A stretch of DNA of 64,000 bases, from the NCBI RefSeq assembly GCF_020723905.1, contig NZ_DYHZ01000005.1, forward strand, positions 186,001-250,000, in the 5' to 3' direction. Within the stretch, counting starts at the first letter, position 1. The number at the start of each line of letters is the position of its first letter. This document shows positions 9,996-19,618 of this stretch, piece by piece. The notes under the pieces were generated by a model. The model searched no databases and was not told the DNA's origin. It saw only the letters and a program-made list of their open reading frames with translations. Source of the stretch: Anaerolinea thermophila. Lineage in GTDB: Bacteria > Chloroflexota > Anaerolineae > Anaerolineales > Anaerolineaceae. The position numbers and the translations under genes are program-made.

Positions 9996-12900
9996 ATGGA
10001 AATTCGTAACCAACAGTCCAGTTCATTAAATCAACGTTTTGTTTGGGTTTGGGATGTTTTGTTGATCGGAATAATAATTCTGGGAGCCTATTTCCGCACG
10101 GTTGGGCTTAATTGGGATGAAAACACTCATATGCATCCGGATGAGCGTTTTCTGACCATGGTGGCGACCTCTATTGAACCTGTAAAAAATCTTTCTGAAT
10201 ATTTTGATACTGAAAATTCTACGTTGAATCCTCATAACCGGGGTTATGGTTTTTATGTATACGGTACACTACCCATGTTTATTGTGCGATATATTGCTGA
10301 ATGGGTAGGACAAACCGGTTACGACCAGATTCATCTGGTGGGCAGACAGGTTTCTGCAATTTTTGACCTGGGAACAGTTCTGGTTGTTTTTCTTATCGCA
10401 TCGCGTTTATATCGTAAACCTCGCCTGGCATTGATTGCTGCATTGTTCTATGCATTTGCTGTTTTGCCTATTCAACTTTCCCATTTCTTCAAAGAAGATA
10501 CATTCATGACGTTCTTTGCAACGTTATCGGTGTATTTTGCCATTCGTATCCTGCCTTTAGATGGAGAAAAATGGGAAGATCACTTTGATTTGGCTTCCAT
10601 AAATTTTTCCTGGTTACGTTTTTGGGAGAGCGCCATCCCGTTTATCTTCTTTGGGTTATCTTTGGGTATGGCAATGGCTTCAAAAATTAACTCTGCTCCG
10701 CTGGCATTGCTCTTACCTGTGGCGCTGGGTATTCGTTACTTTTCGTTCACCGAAGAAAAAAGAGAGCAGATCCTCGGCATTTATATCAGAGATTTAGTTT
10801 TTGCCGCTATCATTGCTTTCATTACTTTCAGAGTTTTCCAGCCATATGCTTTTTCTGGACCCGGATTTTTTAATGTTTCAATTAATCCGAAATGGCTGGC
10901 GAACATGAAGGAACTTGCAAGCCAAAACAGCGGTGATGTGGATTTCCCGCCACAACTTCAATGGGCTCGTCGTCCTTTCTGGTTTGCTTTGCAAAATATG
11001 GTTCTGTGGGGTTTGGGTGCTCCTTTAGGGGTATGGGCTTGGGTGAGTTTTTTACTGATGGGATGGATGATAATAAAAGGGGAATGGCGTAAGCATCTTC
11101 TCCTGTGGGGCTGGACGGGAATTTACTTTCTCTGGCAATCATCCAGTGCTACTCCGTCAATGCGCTATCTAATGCCTATTTATCCCACGATGAGTATTAT
11201 TGCCTCCTGGGGGATATTCTCGTTATGGGAATACTTCAAATCTAAACCATTACCTTTGAGAGGATTTAAGACACTTGTTGCAGGATTGGGCGGCTTAGTG
11301 GTTATTTCAACTTTTCTGTGGGCGGTTGCGTTTATTCAAATTTATCGTTCTCCGTTTACACGTGTTGAGGCTAGCCGTTGGATTTACCAGAATGTTCCTG
11401 GACCGATTAATCTCCAGATTCAAACCGATCAAAATCTGATCAACCAACCGGTGAGTTTTGATTATGGGTATTCTCTGACACCCAATCCGATGAAGGTTCT
11501 TGTGACTCCCTTCCAATCTGGAAACCTGGTGACTCTGGAAATCCCGCATGTTAAAGATCGAAGGGCAGATCCAGACATGGCTACCCTCATCATCCACGTT
11601 CTGGATGCAGAGAGTGGCGATCTTCTCTCGTCCGGTTTGATTACGGATGTGTTTAAACCAGAAGGAGATCCGCGGGGCAAAAGTTATACTGTTACATTGG
11701 ACTCTCCCGTTTATTTGGAGAGCGATCATTCGTATTTTATTGAATTTATCTCTGCAATACCGGAAGCAGAATTAGAACTGGCTGGTCCAACACTTCTGGT
11801 GATACAAAATCAAAATGGAACATACCGCCAGCCATTGCCTGAACCAGTTCGAGTCATTCGGGAAGGACAACAATTTGTCACTGGTTTTCGTCCAATAAAA
11901 AATGGAACACTGACAAATATTTATTTCCATCATGTCGTAGATTGGGAAGCAGGATCAGGTAATAAAACGATTAGAGTGGTTGTTCGCTCGAATGAAGACC
12001 CCCCCCAAATATCTTCCGGGAGAATCACAGGGACGTTTTTACCGGTTAAAGATTACAGAGGAGAAGGGTATTGGGTGACCCTGGATTCTCCAGTAAACCT
12101 TTCGATTGATAAAAGTTACTCGCTTGAAATTGCTCTGGAGAGCGGTTCCGGACAAATTGCTATTTACGGCAGTAAACAAGCCATTGAGACTTCATGGGAT
12201 GATGCTCTACCTTTGGGGGTGGATGGATACAGCCCATATGATTTCAATTCCGGGGTCTACCGTAGCGATTTGAATTTTGAAATGTATTGGGACGATAACC
12301 CCGAAAAACTTCAACGTTTCCTGACCATTCTTGAACAGGCAGACTACATTTTTATCAGTTCGAACCGTCAATGGGGCACAACCATTCGAGTTCCAGAACG
12401 TTACCCGTTGACAACGAAATATTATCAAAAATTATTAGGTTGTCCGGAGACAGAGGACCTCTTTACCTGCTATGCCAATGCTCAACCCGGAATGTATGAT
12501 GGAGAGTTAGGGTTTGAACTGGTCAAAGTGGTTCAATCTGAACCCAGACTTGGAAATCTCTGGTTCAACTCACAATTCGCTGAAGAAGCCTTTTCCGTTT
12601 ATGACCATCCCAAAGTATTAATTTTCCAAAAGAGCGCTAAGTATGACCGGAACAAAGTGAAGGAAATCCTCAGCGCGGTGGATCTAAGTCTGGTTGTGCA
12701 TCTTACACCCAAACAAGCCGGAAAATACCCGGGAAATTTGCTGTTACCGCCGGACCGTTTGGCTGCTCAACTTGAGAGCGGCACCTGGCAGGAACTGTTT
12801 AACAGACAGTCCTGGATTAACCGCTACCCGATATTGACTGTCTTGGTTTGGTATCTGTTCATTGCAGTTCTGGGGTGGATTACTTATCCTGTTGTTAGAG

Positions 12901-15245
12901 TGGTTTTTAAAACCCTGCCTGATAAAGGTTTTCCTCTTTCGCGATTAACCGGATTGTTGTTACTGGCTTACCTGGTCTGGCTGGGTGGAAGCCATAAAAT
13001 CCCTGTGTCCAGAGAGATGATCACGATTGTGATGCTTTCTCTTCTGACCATCGGGCTCATATCTGGTTTTCTTCAAAGAAAATCTATTCTTCAGGAACTC
13101 CGAGAGAATGGCAGACATTATTTAATCGTTGAAGGAGTATTTGCCACCTTTTTCTTGTTGTTTTTACTGGTTCGTTTGGGCAACCCGGATTTATGGCATC
13201 CCTGGAAGGGTGGTGAGAAGCCGATGGATTTTTCCTACTTCAACGCCATCTTAAAAAGCATTTACTTCCCTCCCTACGATCCGTGGTTTGCCGGTGGTTA
13301 CATCAATTATTACTACTATGGTTTTGTGCTGGTGGGGATTCCTGTGAAATGGCTGGGAATCGTTCCATCTGTTGCCTATAACCTGATCTTACCTACTTTG
13401 TACGGTTTACTTGCGTTGGGCGCGTTCAGTTTTATCTGGAATACTTTGGTGAAAATTAACCAAAAGCATGGCTTGAACACTTCGCCATATGGATATTCGT
13501 TTTTGGGAGTTCTATTGCTTCAGGTGGTCGGAAATCTGGGCACGCTCCGAATGATCTGGCATGGATTGATGAGGCTTGCATCTCCTGACCCACAATTTCT
13601 TGAGGCAAATCTTATTCAAAAAATAACCTGGACGATCCAGGGATTGGGTAAGTACCTTACAGGTGCTGTTTTGCCTTACCCAAGAGGAGAATGGTACTGG
13701 ATCCCCAGCCGGGCTTTCCCAGCCAACACAGGGGATCCCATTACGGAATTTCCGGCATTTACCTTTCTGTATGCGGATTTGCATGCCCACATGATTGCGC
13801 TTCCGGTTACTGTGTTAGCTCTGTGCTGGGCACTTTCAATTCTGTTCAAACGTTGGGAGGATGAAGAACGCCTATCGCTTCGCAATTTCCTGGACTTTGT
13901 CTTTTCTCTCTTTATCGGCGGATTGATTGTAGGTGCCTTGAAAACCACGAATACTTGGGATTATCCAACGTATCTGGCATTAGGAAGTTTGGCAGTCATT
14001 TATAATCTGTTTAAATCTAACTCTGTTAACTGGATAAGAGGGAATCTGTCAATTCTTGTTAGAAAAGGAATATTTGCTCTTGTATCGCTGGGCCTCTTTG
14101 TCGGGTTCTCTTTCGTTTTATATGCCCCGTTTTCTCAGTGGTACGGACAGGGCTACAGTGAACTCATTCCGTATCAGGGTTTAAGAACTCCGTCCTGGTC
14201 ATATTTGACCCATTGGGGGCTTTTCTTTTTCCTGATTATTGCCTGGATGGGATGGGAAAGCATCGACTGGATGGCATCTACACCAGTTTCTGCCCTGAGA
14301 AAATTATCCCCATATAAGGATGTACTCTACCTGGGTTTATTAGTGTTCCTTGGTGCCTTAATCGGTTTGTTATTGATGAAAGTGCACATTGCCTGGCTTG
14401 CATTTCCGCTCGCAATCTGGGCAGGAATTTTAATGTTGAGACCGGGAATTCCTGATGCAAAAAGGGCGGTTTATTTCATGATTGGTACTGCCCTTGTGTT
14501 GACCCTCTTTGTGGAATTATTTACATTAAGAGGGGATATCAATCGGATGAATACCGTGTTCAAGTTCTATCTTCAAGCCTGGACGTTGCTTTCCCTGGCG
14601 TCTGCAATAGCATTGGGTGTGAGTCATCCGCATGTGGAGACCGGGTGGAACCCTTCCTGGAGAACTGCCTGGTACCTGCTGGGTACATTCCTGTTTGCCA
14701 GTGCCCTTCTTTTCCCGCTGATGGGCGGCATGGATAAAATTAGAGATCGGATGAGTCCATTTGCCCCTCACACCTTAGATGGAATGGCATACATGCCATA
14801 CAGCACGTATAACGAAAGTGGCGTTGATCTGGTTTTGAAAGAAGATTATCAGGCGATTATCTGGATGCAGGAGAATATCTCCGGAACGCCAGTTATTGTG
14901 GAAGGGCATGTGCCAGAGTATCGCTGGGGGAATCGATATGCAATCTATACAGGATTGCCTGCCGTGGTCGGATGGAATTGGCATCAGCGTCAGCAACGTG
15001 CGCTGACGCCTGAATCATGGGTAACCGATCGTGTTCGAGCCGTTGCGGATTTTTATACGCTTTCGGATGAACAGTTTGCTGAAGCCTTCATCAAAAAGTA
15101 TCAGGTCCGGTATATCATCGTAGGTGTCTTGGAACGGGCTATTTATCCACCGGAAGGTTTAGCGAAATTTGAACGTCTTAACGGCATCCTGTGGGATGAA
15201 GTTTATCGAAACGGGCAAACGGTGATTTATCAAGTCCGGGATTAA
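9996..15245 (+). CDS. giant GT-C / Chlor_Arch_YYY (DUF2298) fusion membrane protein
   Basis: 1749 residues. The N-terminal third is GT39-like, with WDENTHMHPDERFL in the first loop and SHFFKEDTFMTFFATLSVYF. Residues about 495-730 (11480-12190) form an extracytoplasmic insert with two copies of a beta-rich module; each copy has the pattern SSG-IT-F-P-D-RG-Y-VTLDSPV-L-SY-EI. The C-terminal half matches the YYY domain: FAGGYINYYYYGFVLVG near 1102, YADLHAHMIALP, NTWDYPTYLALG and INRMNTVFKFYLQAW. That domain was named for Chloroflexi and archaea and is tied to polyprenyl-linked sugar handling, function unproven. The start at 9996 has TGGATGGAG just upstream; the extension to 9909 overlaps the previous gene. 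Confidence 0.85.
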   Translation: MEIRNQQSSSLNQRFVWVWDVLLIGIIILGAYFRTVGLNWDENTHMHPDERFLTMVATSIEPVKNLSEYFDTENSTLNPHNRGYGFYVYGTLPMFIVRYIAEWVGQTGYDQIHLVGRQVSAIFDLGTVLVVFLIASRLYRKPRLALIAALFYAFAVLPIQLSHFFKEDTFMTFFATLSVYFAIRILPLDGEKWEDHFDLASINFSWLRFWESAIPFIFFGLSLGMAMASKINSAPLALLLPVALGIRYFSFTEEKREQILGIYIRDLVFAAIIAFITFRVFQPYAFSGPGFFNVSINPKWLANMKELASQNSGDVDFPPQLQWARRPFWFALQNMVLWGLGAPLGVWAWVSFLLMGWMIIKGEWRKHLLLWGWTGIYFLWQSSSATPSMRYLMPIYPTMSIIASWGIFSLWEYFKSKPLPLRGFKTLVAGLGGLVVISTFLWAVAFIQIYRSPFTRVEASRWIYQNVPGPINLQIQTDQNLINQPVSFDYGYSLTPNPMKVLVTPFQSGNLVTLEIPHVKDRRADPDMATLIIHVLDAESGDLLSSGLITDVFKPEGDPRGKSYTVTLDSPVYLESDHSYFIEFISAIPEAELELAGPTLLVIQNQNGTYRQPLPEPVRVIREGQQFVTGFRPIKNGTLTNIYFHHVVDWEAGSGNKTIRVVVRSNEDPPQISSGRITGTFLPVKDYRGEGYWVTLDSPVNLSIDKSYSLEIALESGSGQIAIYGSKQAIETSWDDALPLGVDGYSPYDFNSGVYRSDLNFEMYWDDNPEKLQRFLTILEQADYIFISSNRQWGTTIRVPERYPLTTKYYQKLLGCPETEDLFTCYANAQPGMYDGELGFELVKVVQSEPRLGNLWFNSQFAEEAFSVYDHPKVLIFQKSAKYDRNKVKEILSAVDLSLVVHLTPKQAGKYPGNLLLPPDRLAAQLESGTWQELFNRQSWINRYPILTVLVWYLFIAVLGWITYPVVRVVFKTLPDKGFPLSRLTGLLLLAYLVWLGGSHKIPVSREMITIVMLSLLTIGLISGFLQRKSILQELRENGRHYLIVEGVFATFFLLFLLVRLGNPDLWHPWKGGEKPMDFSYFNAILKSIYFPPYDPWFAGGYINYYYYGFVLVGIPVKWLGIVPSVAYNLILPTLYGLLALGAFSFIWNTLVKINQKHGLNTSPYGYSFLGVLLLQVVGNLGTLRMIWHGLMRLASPDPQFLEANLIQKITWTIQGLGKYLTGAVLPYPRGEWYWIPSRAFPANTGDPITEFPAFTFLYADLHAHMIALPVTVLALCWALSILFKRWEDEERLSLRNFLDFVFSLFIGGLIVGALKTTNTWDYPTYLALGSLAVIYNLFKSNSVNWIRGNLSILVRKGIFALVSLGLFVGFSFVLYAPFSQWYGQGYSELIPYQGLRTPSWSYLTHWGLFFFLIIAWMGWESIDWMASTPVSALRKLSPYKDVLYLGLLVFLGALIGLLLMKVHIAWLAFPLAIWAGILMLRPGIPDAKRAVYFMIGTALVLTLFVELFTLRGDINRMNTVFKFYLQAWTLLSLASAIALGVSHPHVETGWNPSWRTAWYLLGTFLFASALLFPLMGGMDKIRDRMSPFAPHTLDGMAYMPYSTYNESGVDLVLKEDYQAIIWMQENISGTPVIVEGHVPEYRWGNRYAIYTGLPAVVGWNWHQRQQRALTPESWVTDRVRAVADFYTLSDEQFAEAFIKKYQVRYIIVGVLERAIYPPEGLAKFERLNGILWDEVYRNGQTVIYQVRD

Positions 15246-15299
15246 TGTTGTGGGGATTTTCATTTTACCCAGCAATAATATTTAATTCAGCGAGGATCT

Positions 15300-17033
15300 A
15301 TGAGCGCAATCATTTCCTCTGATGTGGAAAAGAAAGCCTGGTATAACCGCCCTTATTTTTGGGTTTTAATCGTGATTATAGGAGCCCTCTTACGATTGAT
15401 TGGCTTGGGTTCATCTCCGTTAGGAGAAAATGAAGCCAGACTTGCTTATCAGGTGATTGATCTACAAAGCGTCTCTGGGTCCTCATCTCCCTTATACATC
15501 AGTTTCACCTCTATTTTCTTCTGGCTTTTTGGGCCAAACAATTTCCTTGCTCGTTTCTTCCCCGCACTCATGGGGATTAGCCTTATTCTATTACCCTTTT
15601 TTTTGGATCAAGAACGAAAAAATGGACTGGCATTGTGGATTGCTTTATGGCTGGCGATTGATCCTGCACTTGTGGCGGTTTCCCGTCAGGTAAATACTCA
15701 AATCATCTTGCTGACTACATTGTTCTATGCTTTTGTTTTTCTTTGGAAAAAAGATTATTTCAAAGGCTTGTTGTTTGGTTGCCTATCTTTTTTTTCGAGC
15801 CCATTAATATTCCATTTTCTTGTTCCTGTACTGCTGACCGGTTGGCTTGCAACAGTTTTCTGGAAGGTAAACCTACCAGATATCCATATAAAAAGGCTTG
15901 AAAAAAGGCATTTTTGGCTGGCAGTCGTTCTTGCGCTATTATTCATGACCTGTTTCATGGTGATTCCTCAAAATATAGGAGTATGGGCAAACTTTTTGCC
16001 CCATTATCTTGAGACATGGCGATCATCTACTGGAATGCATTTTATGCAGTTCCTGTTTGGAATGTTGGGCTATGAGTTGGGGTTGGTGTTTTTTGCGGTT
16101 TTGGGAGCCGTGTATTTTCTGAAAAATAATCAGACCATAAAAATAATTACTCTATGGATAACATTATGGTTGGTCTGGATTTTGATTTTCCCGGGAAAAG
16201 AAGTCTTCGATTTGATTTTTATAATCCCCCCGCTTGCTTACCTCGCTGGTTTACAGATTCAAAACATGGTTAAACAGTCAGGTGAAGGGGCAAAGGGTTC
16301 TCTACTTTTAGGCGTGGTTTTATTAGGAATTCTGGCATACCTCACTCAAATCATTTTTCGAATGGGCGGAATAGGGGATAATGAAAACCTTCTGTTGAAA
16401 ATTTTGCCCATTGCCATACCCATCATCATGGCAATGATTTTAACTTTGCTTGTTTCGTGGGAAAGATCATTGTCCACGGCATTGCATGGGATCTATTGGG
16501 CATTGGGAACTTTCCTGGTCATCTTAAGCGTGTTTTCTCTTTTCCGAATCACTTCTCCTCAAAGCGATCAAGAGATCTGGAAAATGCCAGGGCGGATCCA
16601 GGAAGAAAAGGCAATATTCTCATTTATCCAGAATGTAAATGAGTGGAGGAAATCCCATACAAAACCACTGACAATTGTAGCCCCTTCCGAAAGATACGTA
16701 TGGCGTTGGGCTTTTCGTGATCGTTTAAATGTTTCCTATATCTCAGGAGAGTATGATGGGTTTAATCCTGATGTGGTCATTGCATTCAATACGCTGGGTT
16801 TCAATGAGTCCAACGCGTATCGGGGAAGGGCGTTTTTAGTGGATCAAAGGATTGCCTGGGAACTTCTTTCACCGCCTGAGTGGTTTGATTGGATGTTTTC
16901 ACGCAGTCTTCCCGAAGCGGTGATACAAAAACAGGAAGCCATCTTGTGGGTAAGGAATGATATCCTGCCAGAAGGTTTGGTAGGGAATGAAAGTCTAAAT
17001 TTGAATTCGGAATTAGACAATCCGGCGAACTGA
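15300..17033 (+). CDS. GT39-like membrane glycosyltransferase (TIGR03663/Agl23-like)
   Basis: 577 residues with about twelve transmembrane segments and a soluble tail of about 130 residues. The first loop holds GLGSSPLGENEARLAYQV, the acidic motif position of GT-C enzymes, followed by LYISFTSIFFWLFGPNNFLARFFPAL. Family naming to Agl23/TIGR03663 rests on general pattern and on the neighbouring YYY protein, with which these proteins often pair. The C-terminal tail contains no recognised domain. GAGGATCT precedes the ATG. The function is probably sugar transfer from a lipid carrier at the outer face of the membrane. Gap to the YYY gene is 54 bases. Confidence 0.75.
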   Translation: MSAIISSDVEKKAWYNRPYFWVLIVIIGALLRLIGLGSSPLGENEARLAYQVIDLQSVSGSSSPLYISFTSIFFWLFGPNNFLARFFPALMGISLILLPFFLDQERKNGLALWIALWLAIDPALVAVSRQVNTQIILLTTLFYAFVFLWKKDYFKGLLFGCLSFFSSPLIFHFLVPVLLTGWLATVFWKVNLPDIHIKRLEKRHFWLAVVLALLFMTCFMVIPQNIGVWANFLPHYLETWRSSTGMHFMQFLFGMLGYELGLVFFAVLGAVYFLKNNQTIKIITLWITLWLVWILIFPGKEVFDLIFIIPPLAYLAGLQIQNMVKQSGEGAKGSLLLGVVLLGILAYLTQIIFRMGGIGDNENLLLKILPIAIPIIMAMILTLLVSWERSLSTALHGIYWALGTFLVILSVFSLFRITSPQSDQEIWKMPGRIQEEKAIFSFIQNVNEWRKSHTKPLTIVAPSERYVWRWAFRDRLNVSYISGEYDGFNPDVVIAFNTLGFNESNAYRGRAFLVDQRIAWELLSPPEWFDWMFSRSLPEAVIQKQEAILWVRNDILPEGLVGNESLNLNSELDNPAN

Positions 17034-17106
17034 TATTGTATATTAATTAGATTATAATAAGAATAATAATCCGAGGGTAAACAAAAATCTTCTTGAAGTC
17101 GGTGAT

Positions 17107-17604
17107 ATGAAACGAATAACGATTTACACAGATGGAGCATGTATCGGTAATCCCGGCACGGGGGGGTATGCTGCCATTTTAATCAATGAAAACCATAGAA
17201 AAGAAATTACCGGAGGTTTTCAATATACGACCAACAATCGAATGGAACTCATGGCTGCCATTGCAGCATTGGAAGCATTGAAAATGACCTGCGAAGTAGA
17301 TTTGTATTCGGATTCAAAATATCTGGTCGAAAACTTTAACTCTGGAGCAGTATTCCGCTGGCGGGAGAAAGGGTGGAAGAGAAACAAAAAGGAACCGGCG
17401 GAGAATGTTGATTTATGGGAGAAGTTCCTGACACTGTGTGAAAAGCATCGGGTTCGGTTACACTGGGTAATGGGGCATCAGGGAAATCCCGAAAATGAAA
17501 GATGCGATTTTCTTGCTCATCAGATGGCACGCAGAAAAGACTTACCCAGGGATATTGCTTTTGAAGAAGGATCCACCAGGTCTTTTGAACCTTCCTTGTT
17601 TTAA
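17107..17604 (+). CDS. rnhA: ribonuclease HI
   Basis: 165 residues with all catalytic acids of RNase HI: Asp9 in YTDGACIGNPG, Glu47 in NRMELMA, Asp69 in YSDSKYLV, the flexible-loop His124 in VMGHQGNPENE, and Asp134. The basic handle region is present as RWREKGWKRNKKEPAEN. It cleaves RNA in RNA-DNA hybrids during replication and R-loop removal. It is a housekeeping gene inserted between glycan genes. A TATAAT lies at 17053-17058 in the 73-base gap before it, so it may have its own promoter. Confidence 0.96.
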   Translation: MKRITIYTDGACIGNPGTGGYAAILINENHRKEITGGFQYTTNNRMELMAAIAALEALKMTCEVDLYSDSKYLVENFNSGAVFRWREKGWKRNKKEPAENVDLWEKFLTLCEKHRVRLHWVMGHQGNPENERCDFLAHQMARRKDLPRDIAFEEGSTRSFEPSLF

Positions 17605-17628
17605 AACCAATTGTAGAAAAGAGGAAAA

Positions 17629-18555
17629 ATGAAAATATTAGTCACCGGAGGGGCTGGTTTCATTGGGTCTCATGTGGTTGACCTGATGATTGAGGCTGGG
17701 CATGATGTTGTTGTGGTTGACAATCTCTCAACAGGACGGCAAAGGAATCTCAACCCTAAAGCAAGATTTTATCAGGTGGATATCCGGGAGCCCGAACTAC
17801 GGTATGTATTTGAACAAGAAAAGCCCGATGTAGTGGATCATCACGCTGCCCAGATGAATGTCAGGCGTTCTGTTACCGATCCACTATATGATGCGGATGT
17901 CAATATTCGAGGTTCGGTGCACTTATTGGAACTTTGTAGAGAATTTCATGTTCGCAAGATAATTTATATTTCAAGTGGTGGGGCTGTTTACGGGGAACCT
18001 GTTTATCTTCCATGTGATGAGGAACATCCAGTTCGTCCCTTGTGTCCGTATGGTTTAACGAAGTATGCGTTTGAACTGTATTTATATATTTATCAACAGA
18101 ATTACGGAATTGATTACACAGTGTTTCGATATCCGAATGTTTATGGACCCCGTCAAGATCCTTTAGGTGAGGCGGGCGTCATTGCCATTTTCACTGGTCA
18201 AATGTTACGGGGACAGCCTGTGACCATTTACGGTAGTGGTGAACAGGTTCGGGATTATGTTCATGTCCATGATTGCGCGCTGGCAAATTTGCTTGCTTTA
18301 GAGAACGGTAGTGGTCGTGTTTATAACCTTGGTAGTGGGCAGGGAACATCAGTAAAGGAATTGTTCAGACGCTTGAAATCCATTACAGGATATGCGGGCG
18401 AGCCCGTTTATGCGCCTGCAAAGGTTGGAGAAACCTTTAAAATTTACCTGAATGCTCAAAGGGCTAAAGAAGAGTTAGGATGGTCGCAAACCATTTCTCT
18501 GGATGAAGGGTTAAGCCAAACGGTGGAATATACAAAGAAGAGTGAGATGGCTTAA
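17629..18555 (+). CDS. NAD-dependent sugar-nucleotide epimerase/dehydratase (UDP-glucose 4-epimerase-like)
   Basis: 308 residues of the extended short-chain dehydrogenase family. The Rossmann loop TGGAGFIGS lies at 6-14, DNLSTG at 31-36, the catalytic serines in YISSGGAVYGE at 113-123 and the Tyr141-x3-Lys145 pair in YGLTKYAFE. FRYPNVYGPRQDP is the usual substrate-loop segment of GalE-like enzymes. The product is probably a UDP-hexose epimer for the surrounding glycosyltransferases; specificity cannot be fixed. It follows rnhA by 24 bases, and a long regulatory gap separates it from the next gene. Confidence 0.9.
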   Translation: MKILVTGGAGFIGSHVVDLMIEAGHDVVVVDNLSTGRQRNLNPKARFYQVDIREPELRYVFEQEKPDVVDHHAAQMNVRRSVTDPLYDADVNIRGSVHLLELCREFHVRKIIYISSGGAVYGEPVYLPCDEEHPVRPLCPYGLTKYAFELYLYIYQQNYGIDYTVFRYPNVYGPRQDPLGEAGVIAIFTGQMLRGQPVTIYGSGEQVRDYVHVHDCALANLLALENGSGRVYNLGSGQGTSVKELFRRLKSITGYAGEPVYAPAKVGETFKIYLNAQRAKEELGWSQTISLDEGLSQTVEYTKKSEMA

Positions 18556-18559
18556 TTTG

Positions 18560-18579
18560 AATTGAATTGCAATTCAATT
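18560..18579. repeat. 20-bp perfect palindrome, candidate operator
   Basis: The half-site AATTGAATTG is followed directly by its exact reverse complement, 5 bases after the epimerase stop codon and 18 bases upstream of a TTGACA box. With no spacer and no T-run it is a poor terminator. Its place just upstream of a promoter suggests a homodimeric regulator site. No binding protein is known from the sequence. Confidence 0.4.
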
Positions 18580-18597
18580 ACGATCCTTCCAGAGAGA

Positions 18598-18627
18598 TTG
18601 ACATTTGGTGACTTTTTAGATTAATAT
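18598..18627 (+). promoter_or_regulatory. sigma70-type promoter ahead of acyltransferase leader
   Basis: A perfect -35 box TTGACA is at 18598-18603. A -10 candidate TAATAT lies at 18622-18627 after an 18-base spacer. Transcription would start near 18634, giving a leader of about 180 bases before the acyltransferase start at 18817. Confidence 0.5.
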
Positions 18628-18633
18628 TCTCCA

Positions 18634-18792
18634 AGGAGAAATTGCAGAATAAATTTTGGGAACAGAATATTGTTAGATTTGTGGAGGCGTTGACTCAGAA
18701 CCAGGGAATTGGTCGCTTTCCCGAAAGTGTGGGAAGTGTTCTGACGAGCCAATAGCGAAACCGACCACAAAAAGCGGTCGGTTTCGCTTTTT
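18634..18792 (+). ncRNA. candidate structured leader RNA or small RNA, unassigned
   Basis: Between the promoter and the terminator lie several complementary segments. TCAGAAC near 18689 matches GTTCTGA near 18738 (7 pairs). GGTCGCTTTC near 18706 can pair with GAAACCGACC at 18757-18766 with one mismatch, which would open the terminator stem. The layout of promoter, folded leader, terminator and gene start 25 bases later is typical of attenuation or a riboswitch. I do not recognise a known riboswitch or T-box motif, and a free small RNA is equally possible. Confidence 0.3.
18755..18792 (+). terminator. intrinsic terminator or attenuator hairpin
   Basis: A 12-bp perfect stem, GCGAAACCGACC (18755-18766) with GGTCGGTTTCGC (18776-18787), has a 9-base loop and is followed by TTTTT. 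It lies 24 bases before the acyltransferase ATG, with the ribosome site (AAAGGA) just downstream of the T-run. Confidence 0.85.
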
Positions 18793-18816
18793 AAAAAGGA
18801 TATTTTTGCCAGCCAT

Positions 18817-19599
18817 ATGGAAACAAATTACCAAATTGAAAGTATGAAAATCCCTAACCGTTCATCTGAAAAAGGAAATGGCGTAAGTTTGTATTTGCAA
18901 CGTCAGGCGGATTCGCTCGCCCGATATTTCCTTGAACAATTAATTTACTTCCTCTTTGGCTGGATTCCAACGATTGCAGGAATTGGCATAAGAGCCATAG
19001 TGTACCGGCTCATCTTATCAATGAAAGGGCTGGTTGCCATTGAGTCTGGCGTGCGATTGCGATTTGCAAATCACATTGTGCTGCATCATGGCGTTTACCT
19101 GGATCAGGGGGTTTATCTACATGCTTGCCCAAATGGGATTGAAATTGGTCAGAATTCCATTGTAATGCATGGCGCGGTTTTGCATGTTTACAATTTCCGA
19201 TCGTTACCTAATGCCGGAATTCGCATAGGAAATAATTGTTTGATTGGAGAGTATTCTGTAATTCGTGGTCAGGGTGGGGTATGGATTGGGGATAGAGTTT
19301 ATACCTCTCCCTTTACACAGATTCTGGCTGTAAATCACGTCTTTCGTGACCCAGAGGAGCCTTTTATTTATCAGGGAATTACAGCCGAAGGAATTGTAAT
19401 TGAAGATGATGTTTGGCTGGGGGCTGGTTGCATTGTAACCGACGGGGTGAAAATTGGAAAAGGGTCTGTTGTTGCTGCCGGCTCGGTAGTAACCCATGAT
19501 GTTCCTCCCCATACCCTCGTTGGTGGAGTCCCGGCAAAGATTATTCGGGAAATTAGCAAGGAAAATTTCCCCGAAGATCACCGGAAAATTTATTTCTAA
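18817..19599 (+). CDS. hexapeptide-repeat (left-handed beta-helix) acyltransferase
   Basis: 260 residues. The first 80 residues include a hydrophobic stretch ([21 protein letters not shown]) that may anchor it to the membrane. From about 85 onward it is built of hexapeptide turns such as [42 protein letters not shown] and [15 protein letters not shown]. The [13 protein letters not shown] segment carries the conserved histidine of the WcaF/xenobiotic acetyltransferase type, and [21 protein letters not shown] is the standard C-terminus. It probably acetylates a sugar in the surface glycan. Expression may be controlled by the leader and terminator just upstream. Confidence 0.88.
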   Translation: METNYQIESMKIPNRSSEKGNGVSLYLQRQADSLARYFLEQLIYFLFGWIPTIAGIGIRAIVYRLILSMKGLVAIESGVRLRFANHIVLHHGVYLDQGVYLHACPNGIEIGQNSIVMHGAVLHVYNFRSLPNAGIRIGNNCLIGEYSVIRGQGGVWIGDRVYTSPFTQILAVNHVFRDPEEPFIYQGITAEGIVIEDDVWLGAGCIVTDGVKIGKGSVVAAGSVVTHDVPPHTLVGGVPAKIIREISKENFPEDHRKIYF

Positions 19600-19618
19600 C
19601 ACCTATTAGAGATGTGTT

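Noticed and set aside
18634-18792. 6S RNA, T-box or known riboswitch
   Set aside because: No T-box sequence, no recognised aptamer core and no long closing stem of 6S type were found; kept only as an unassigned leader.
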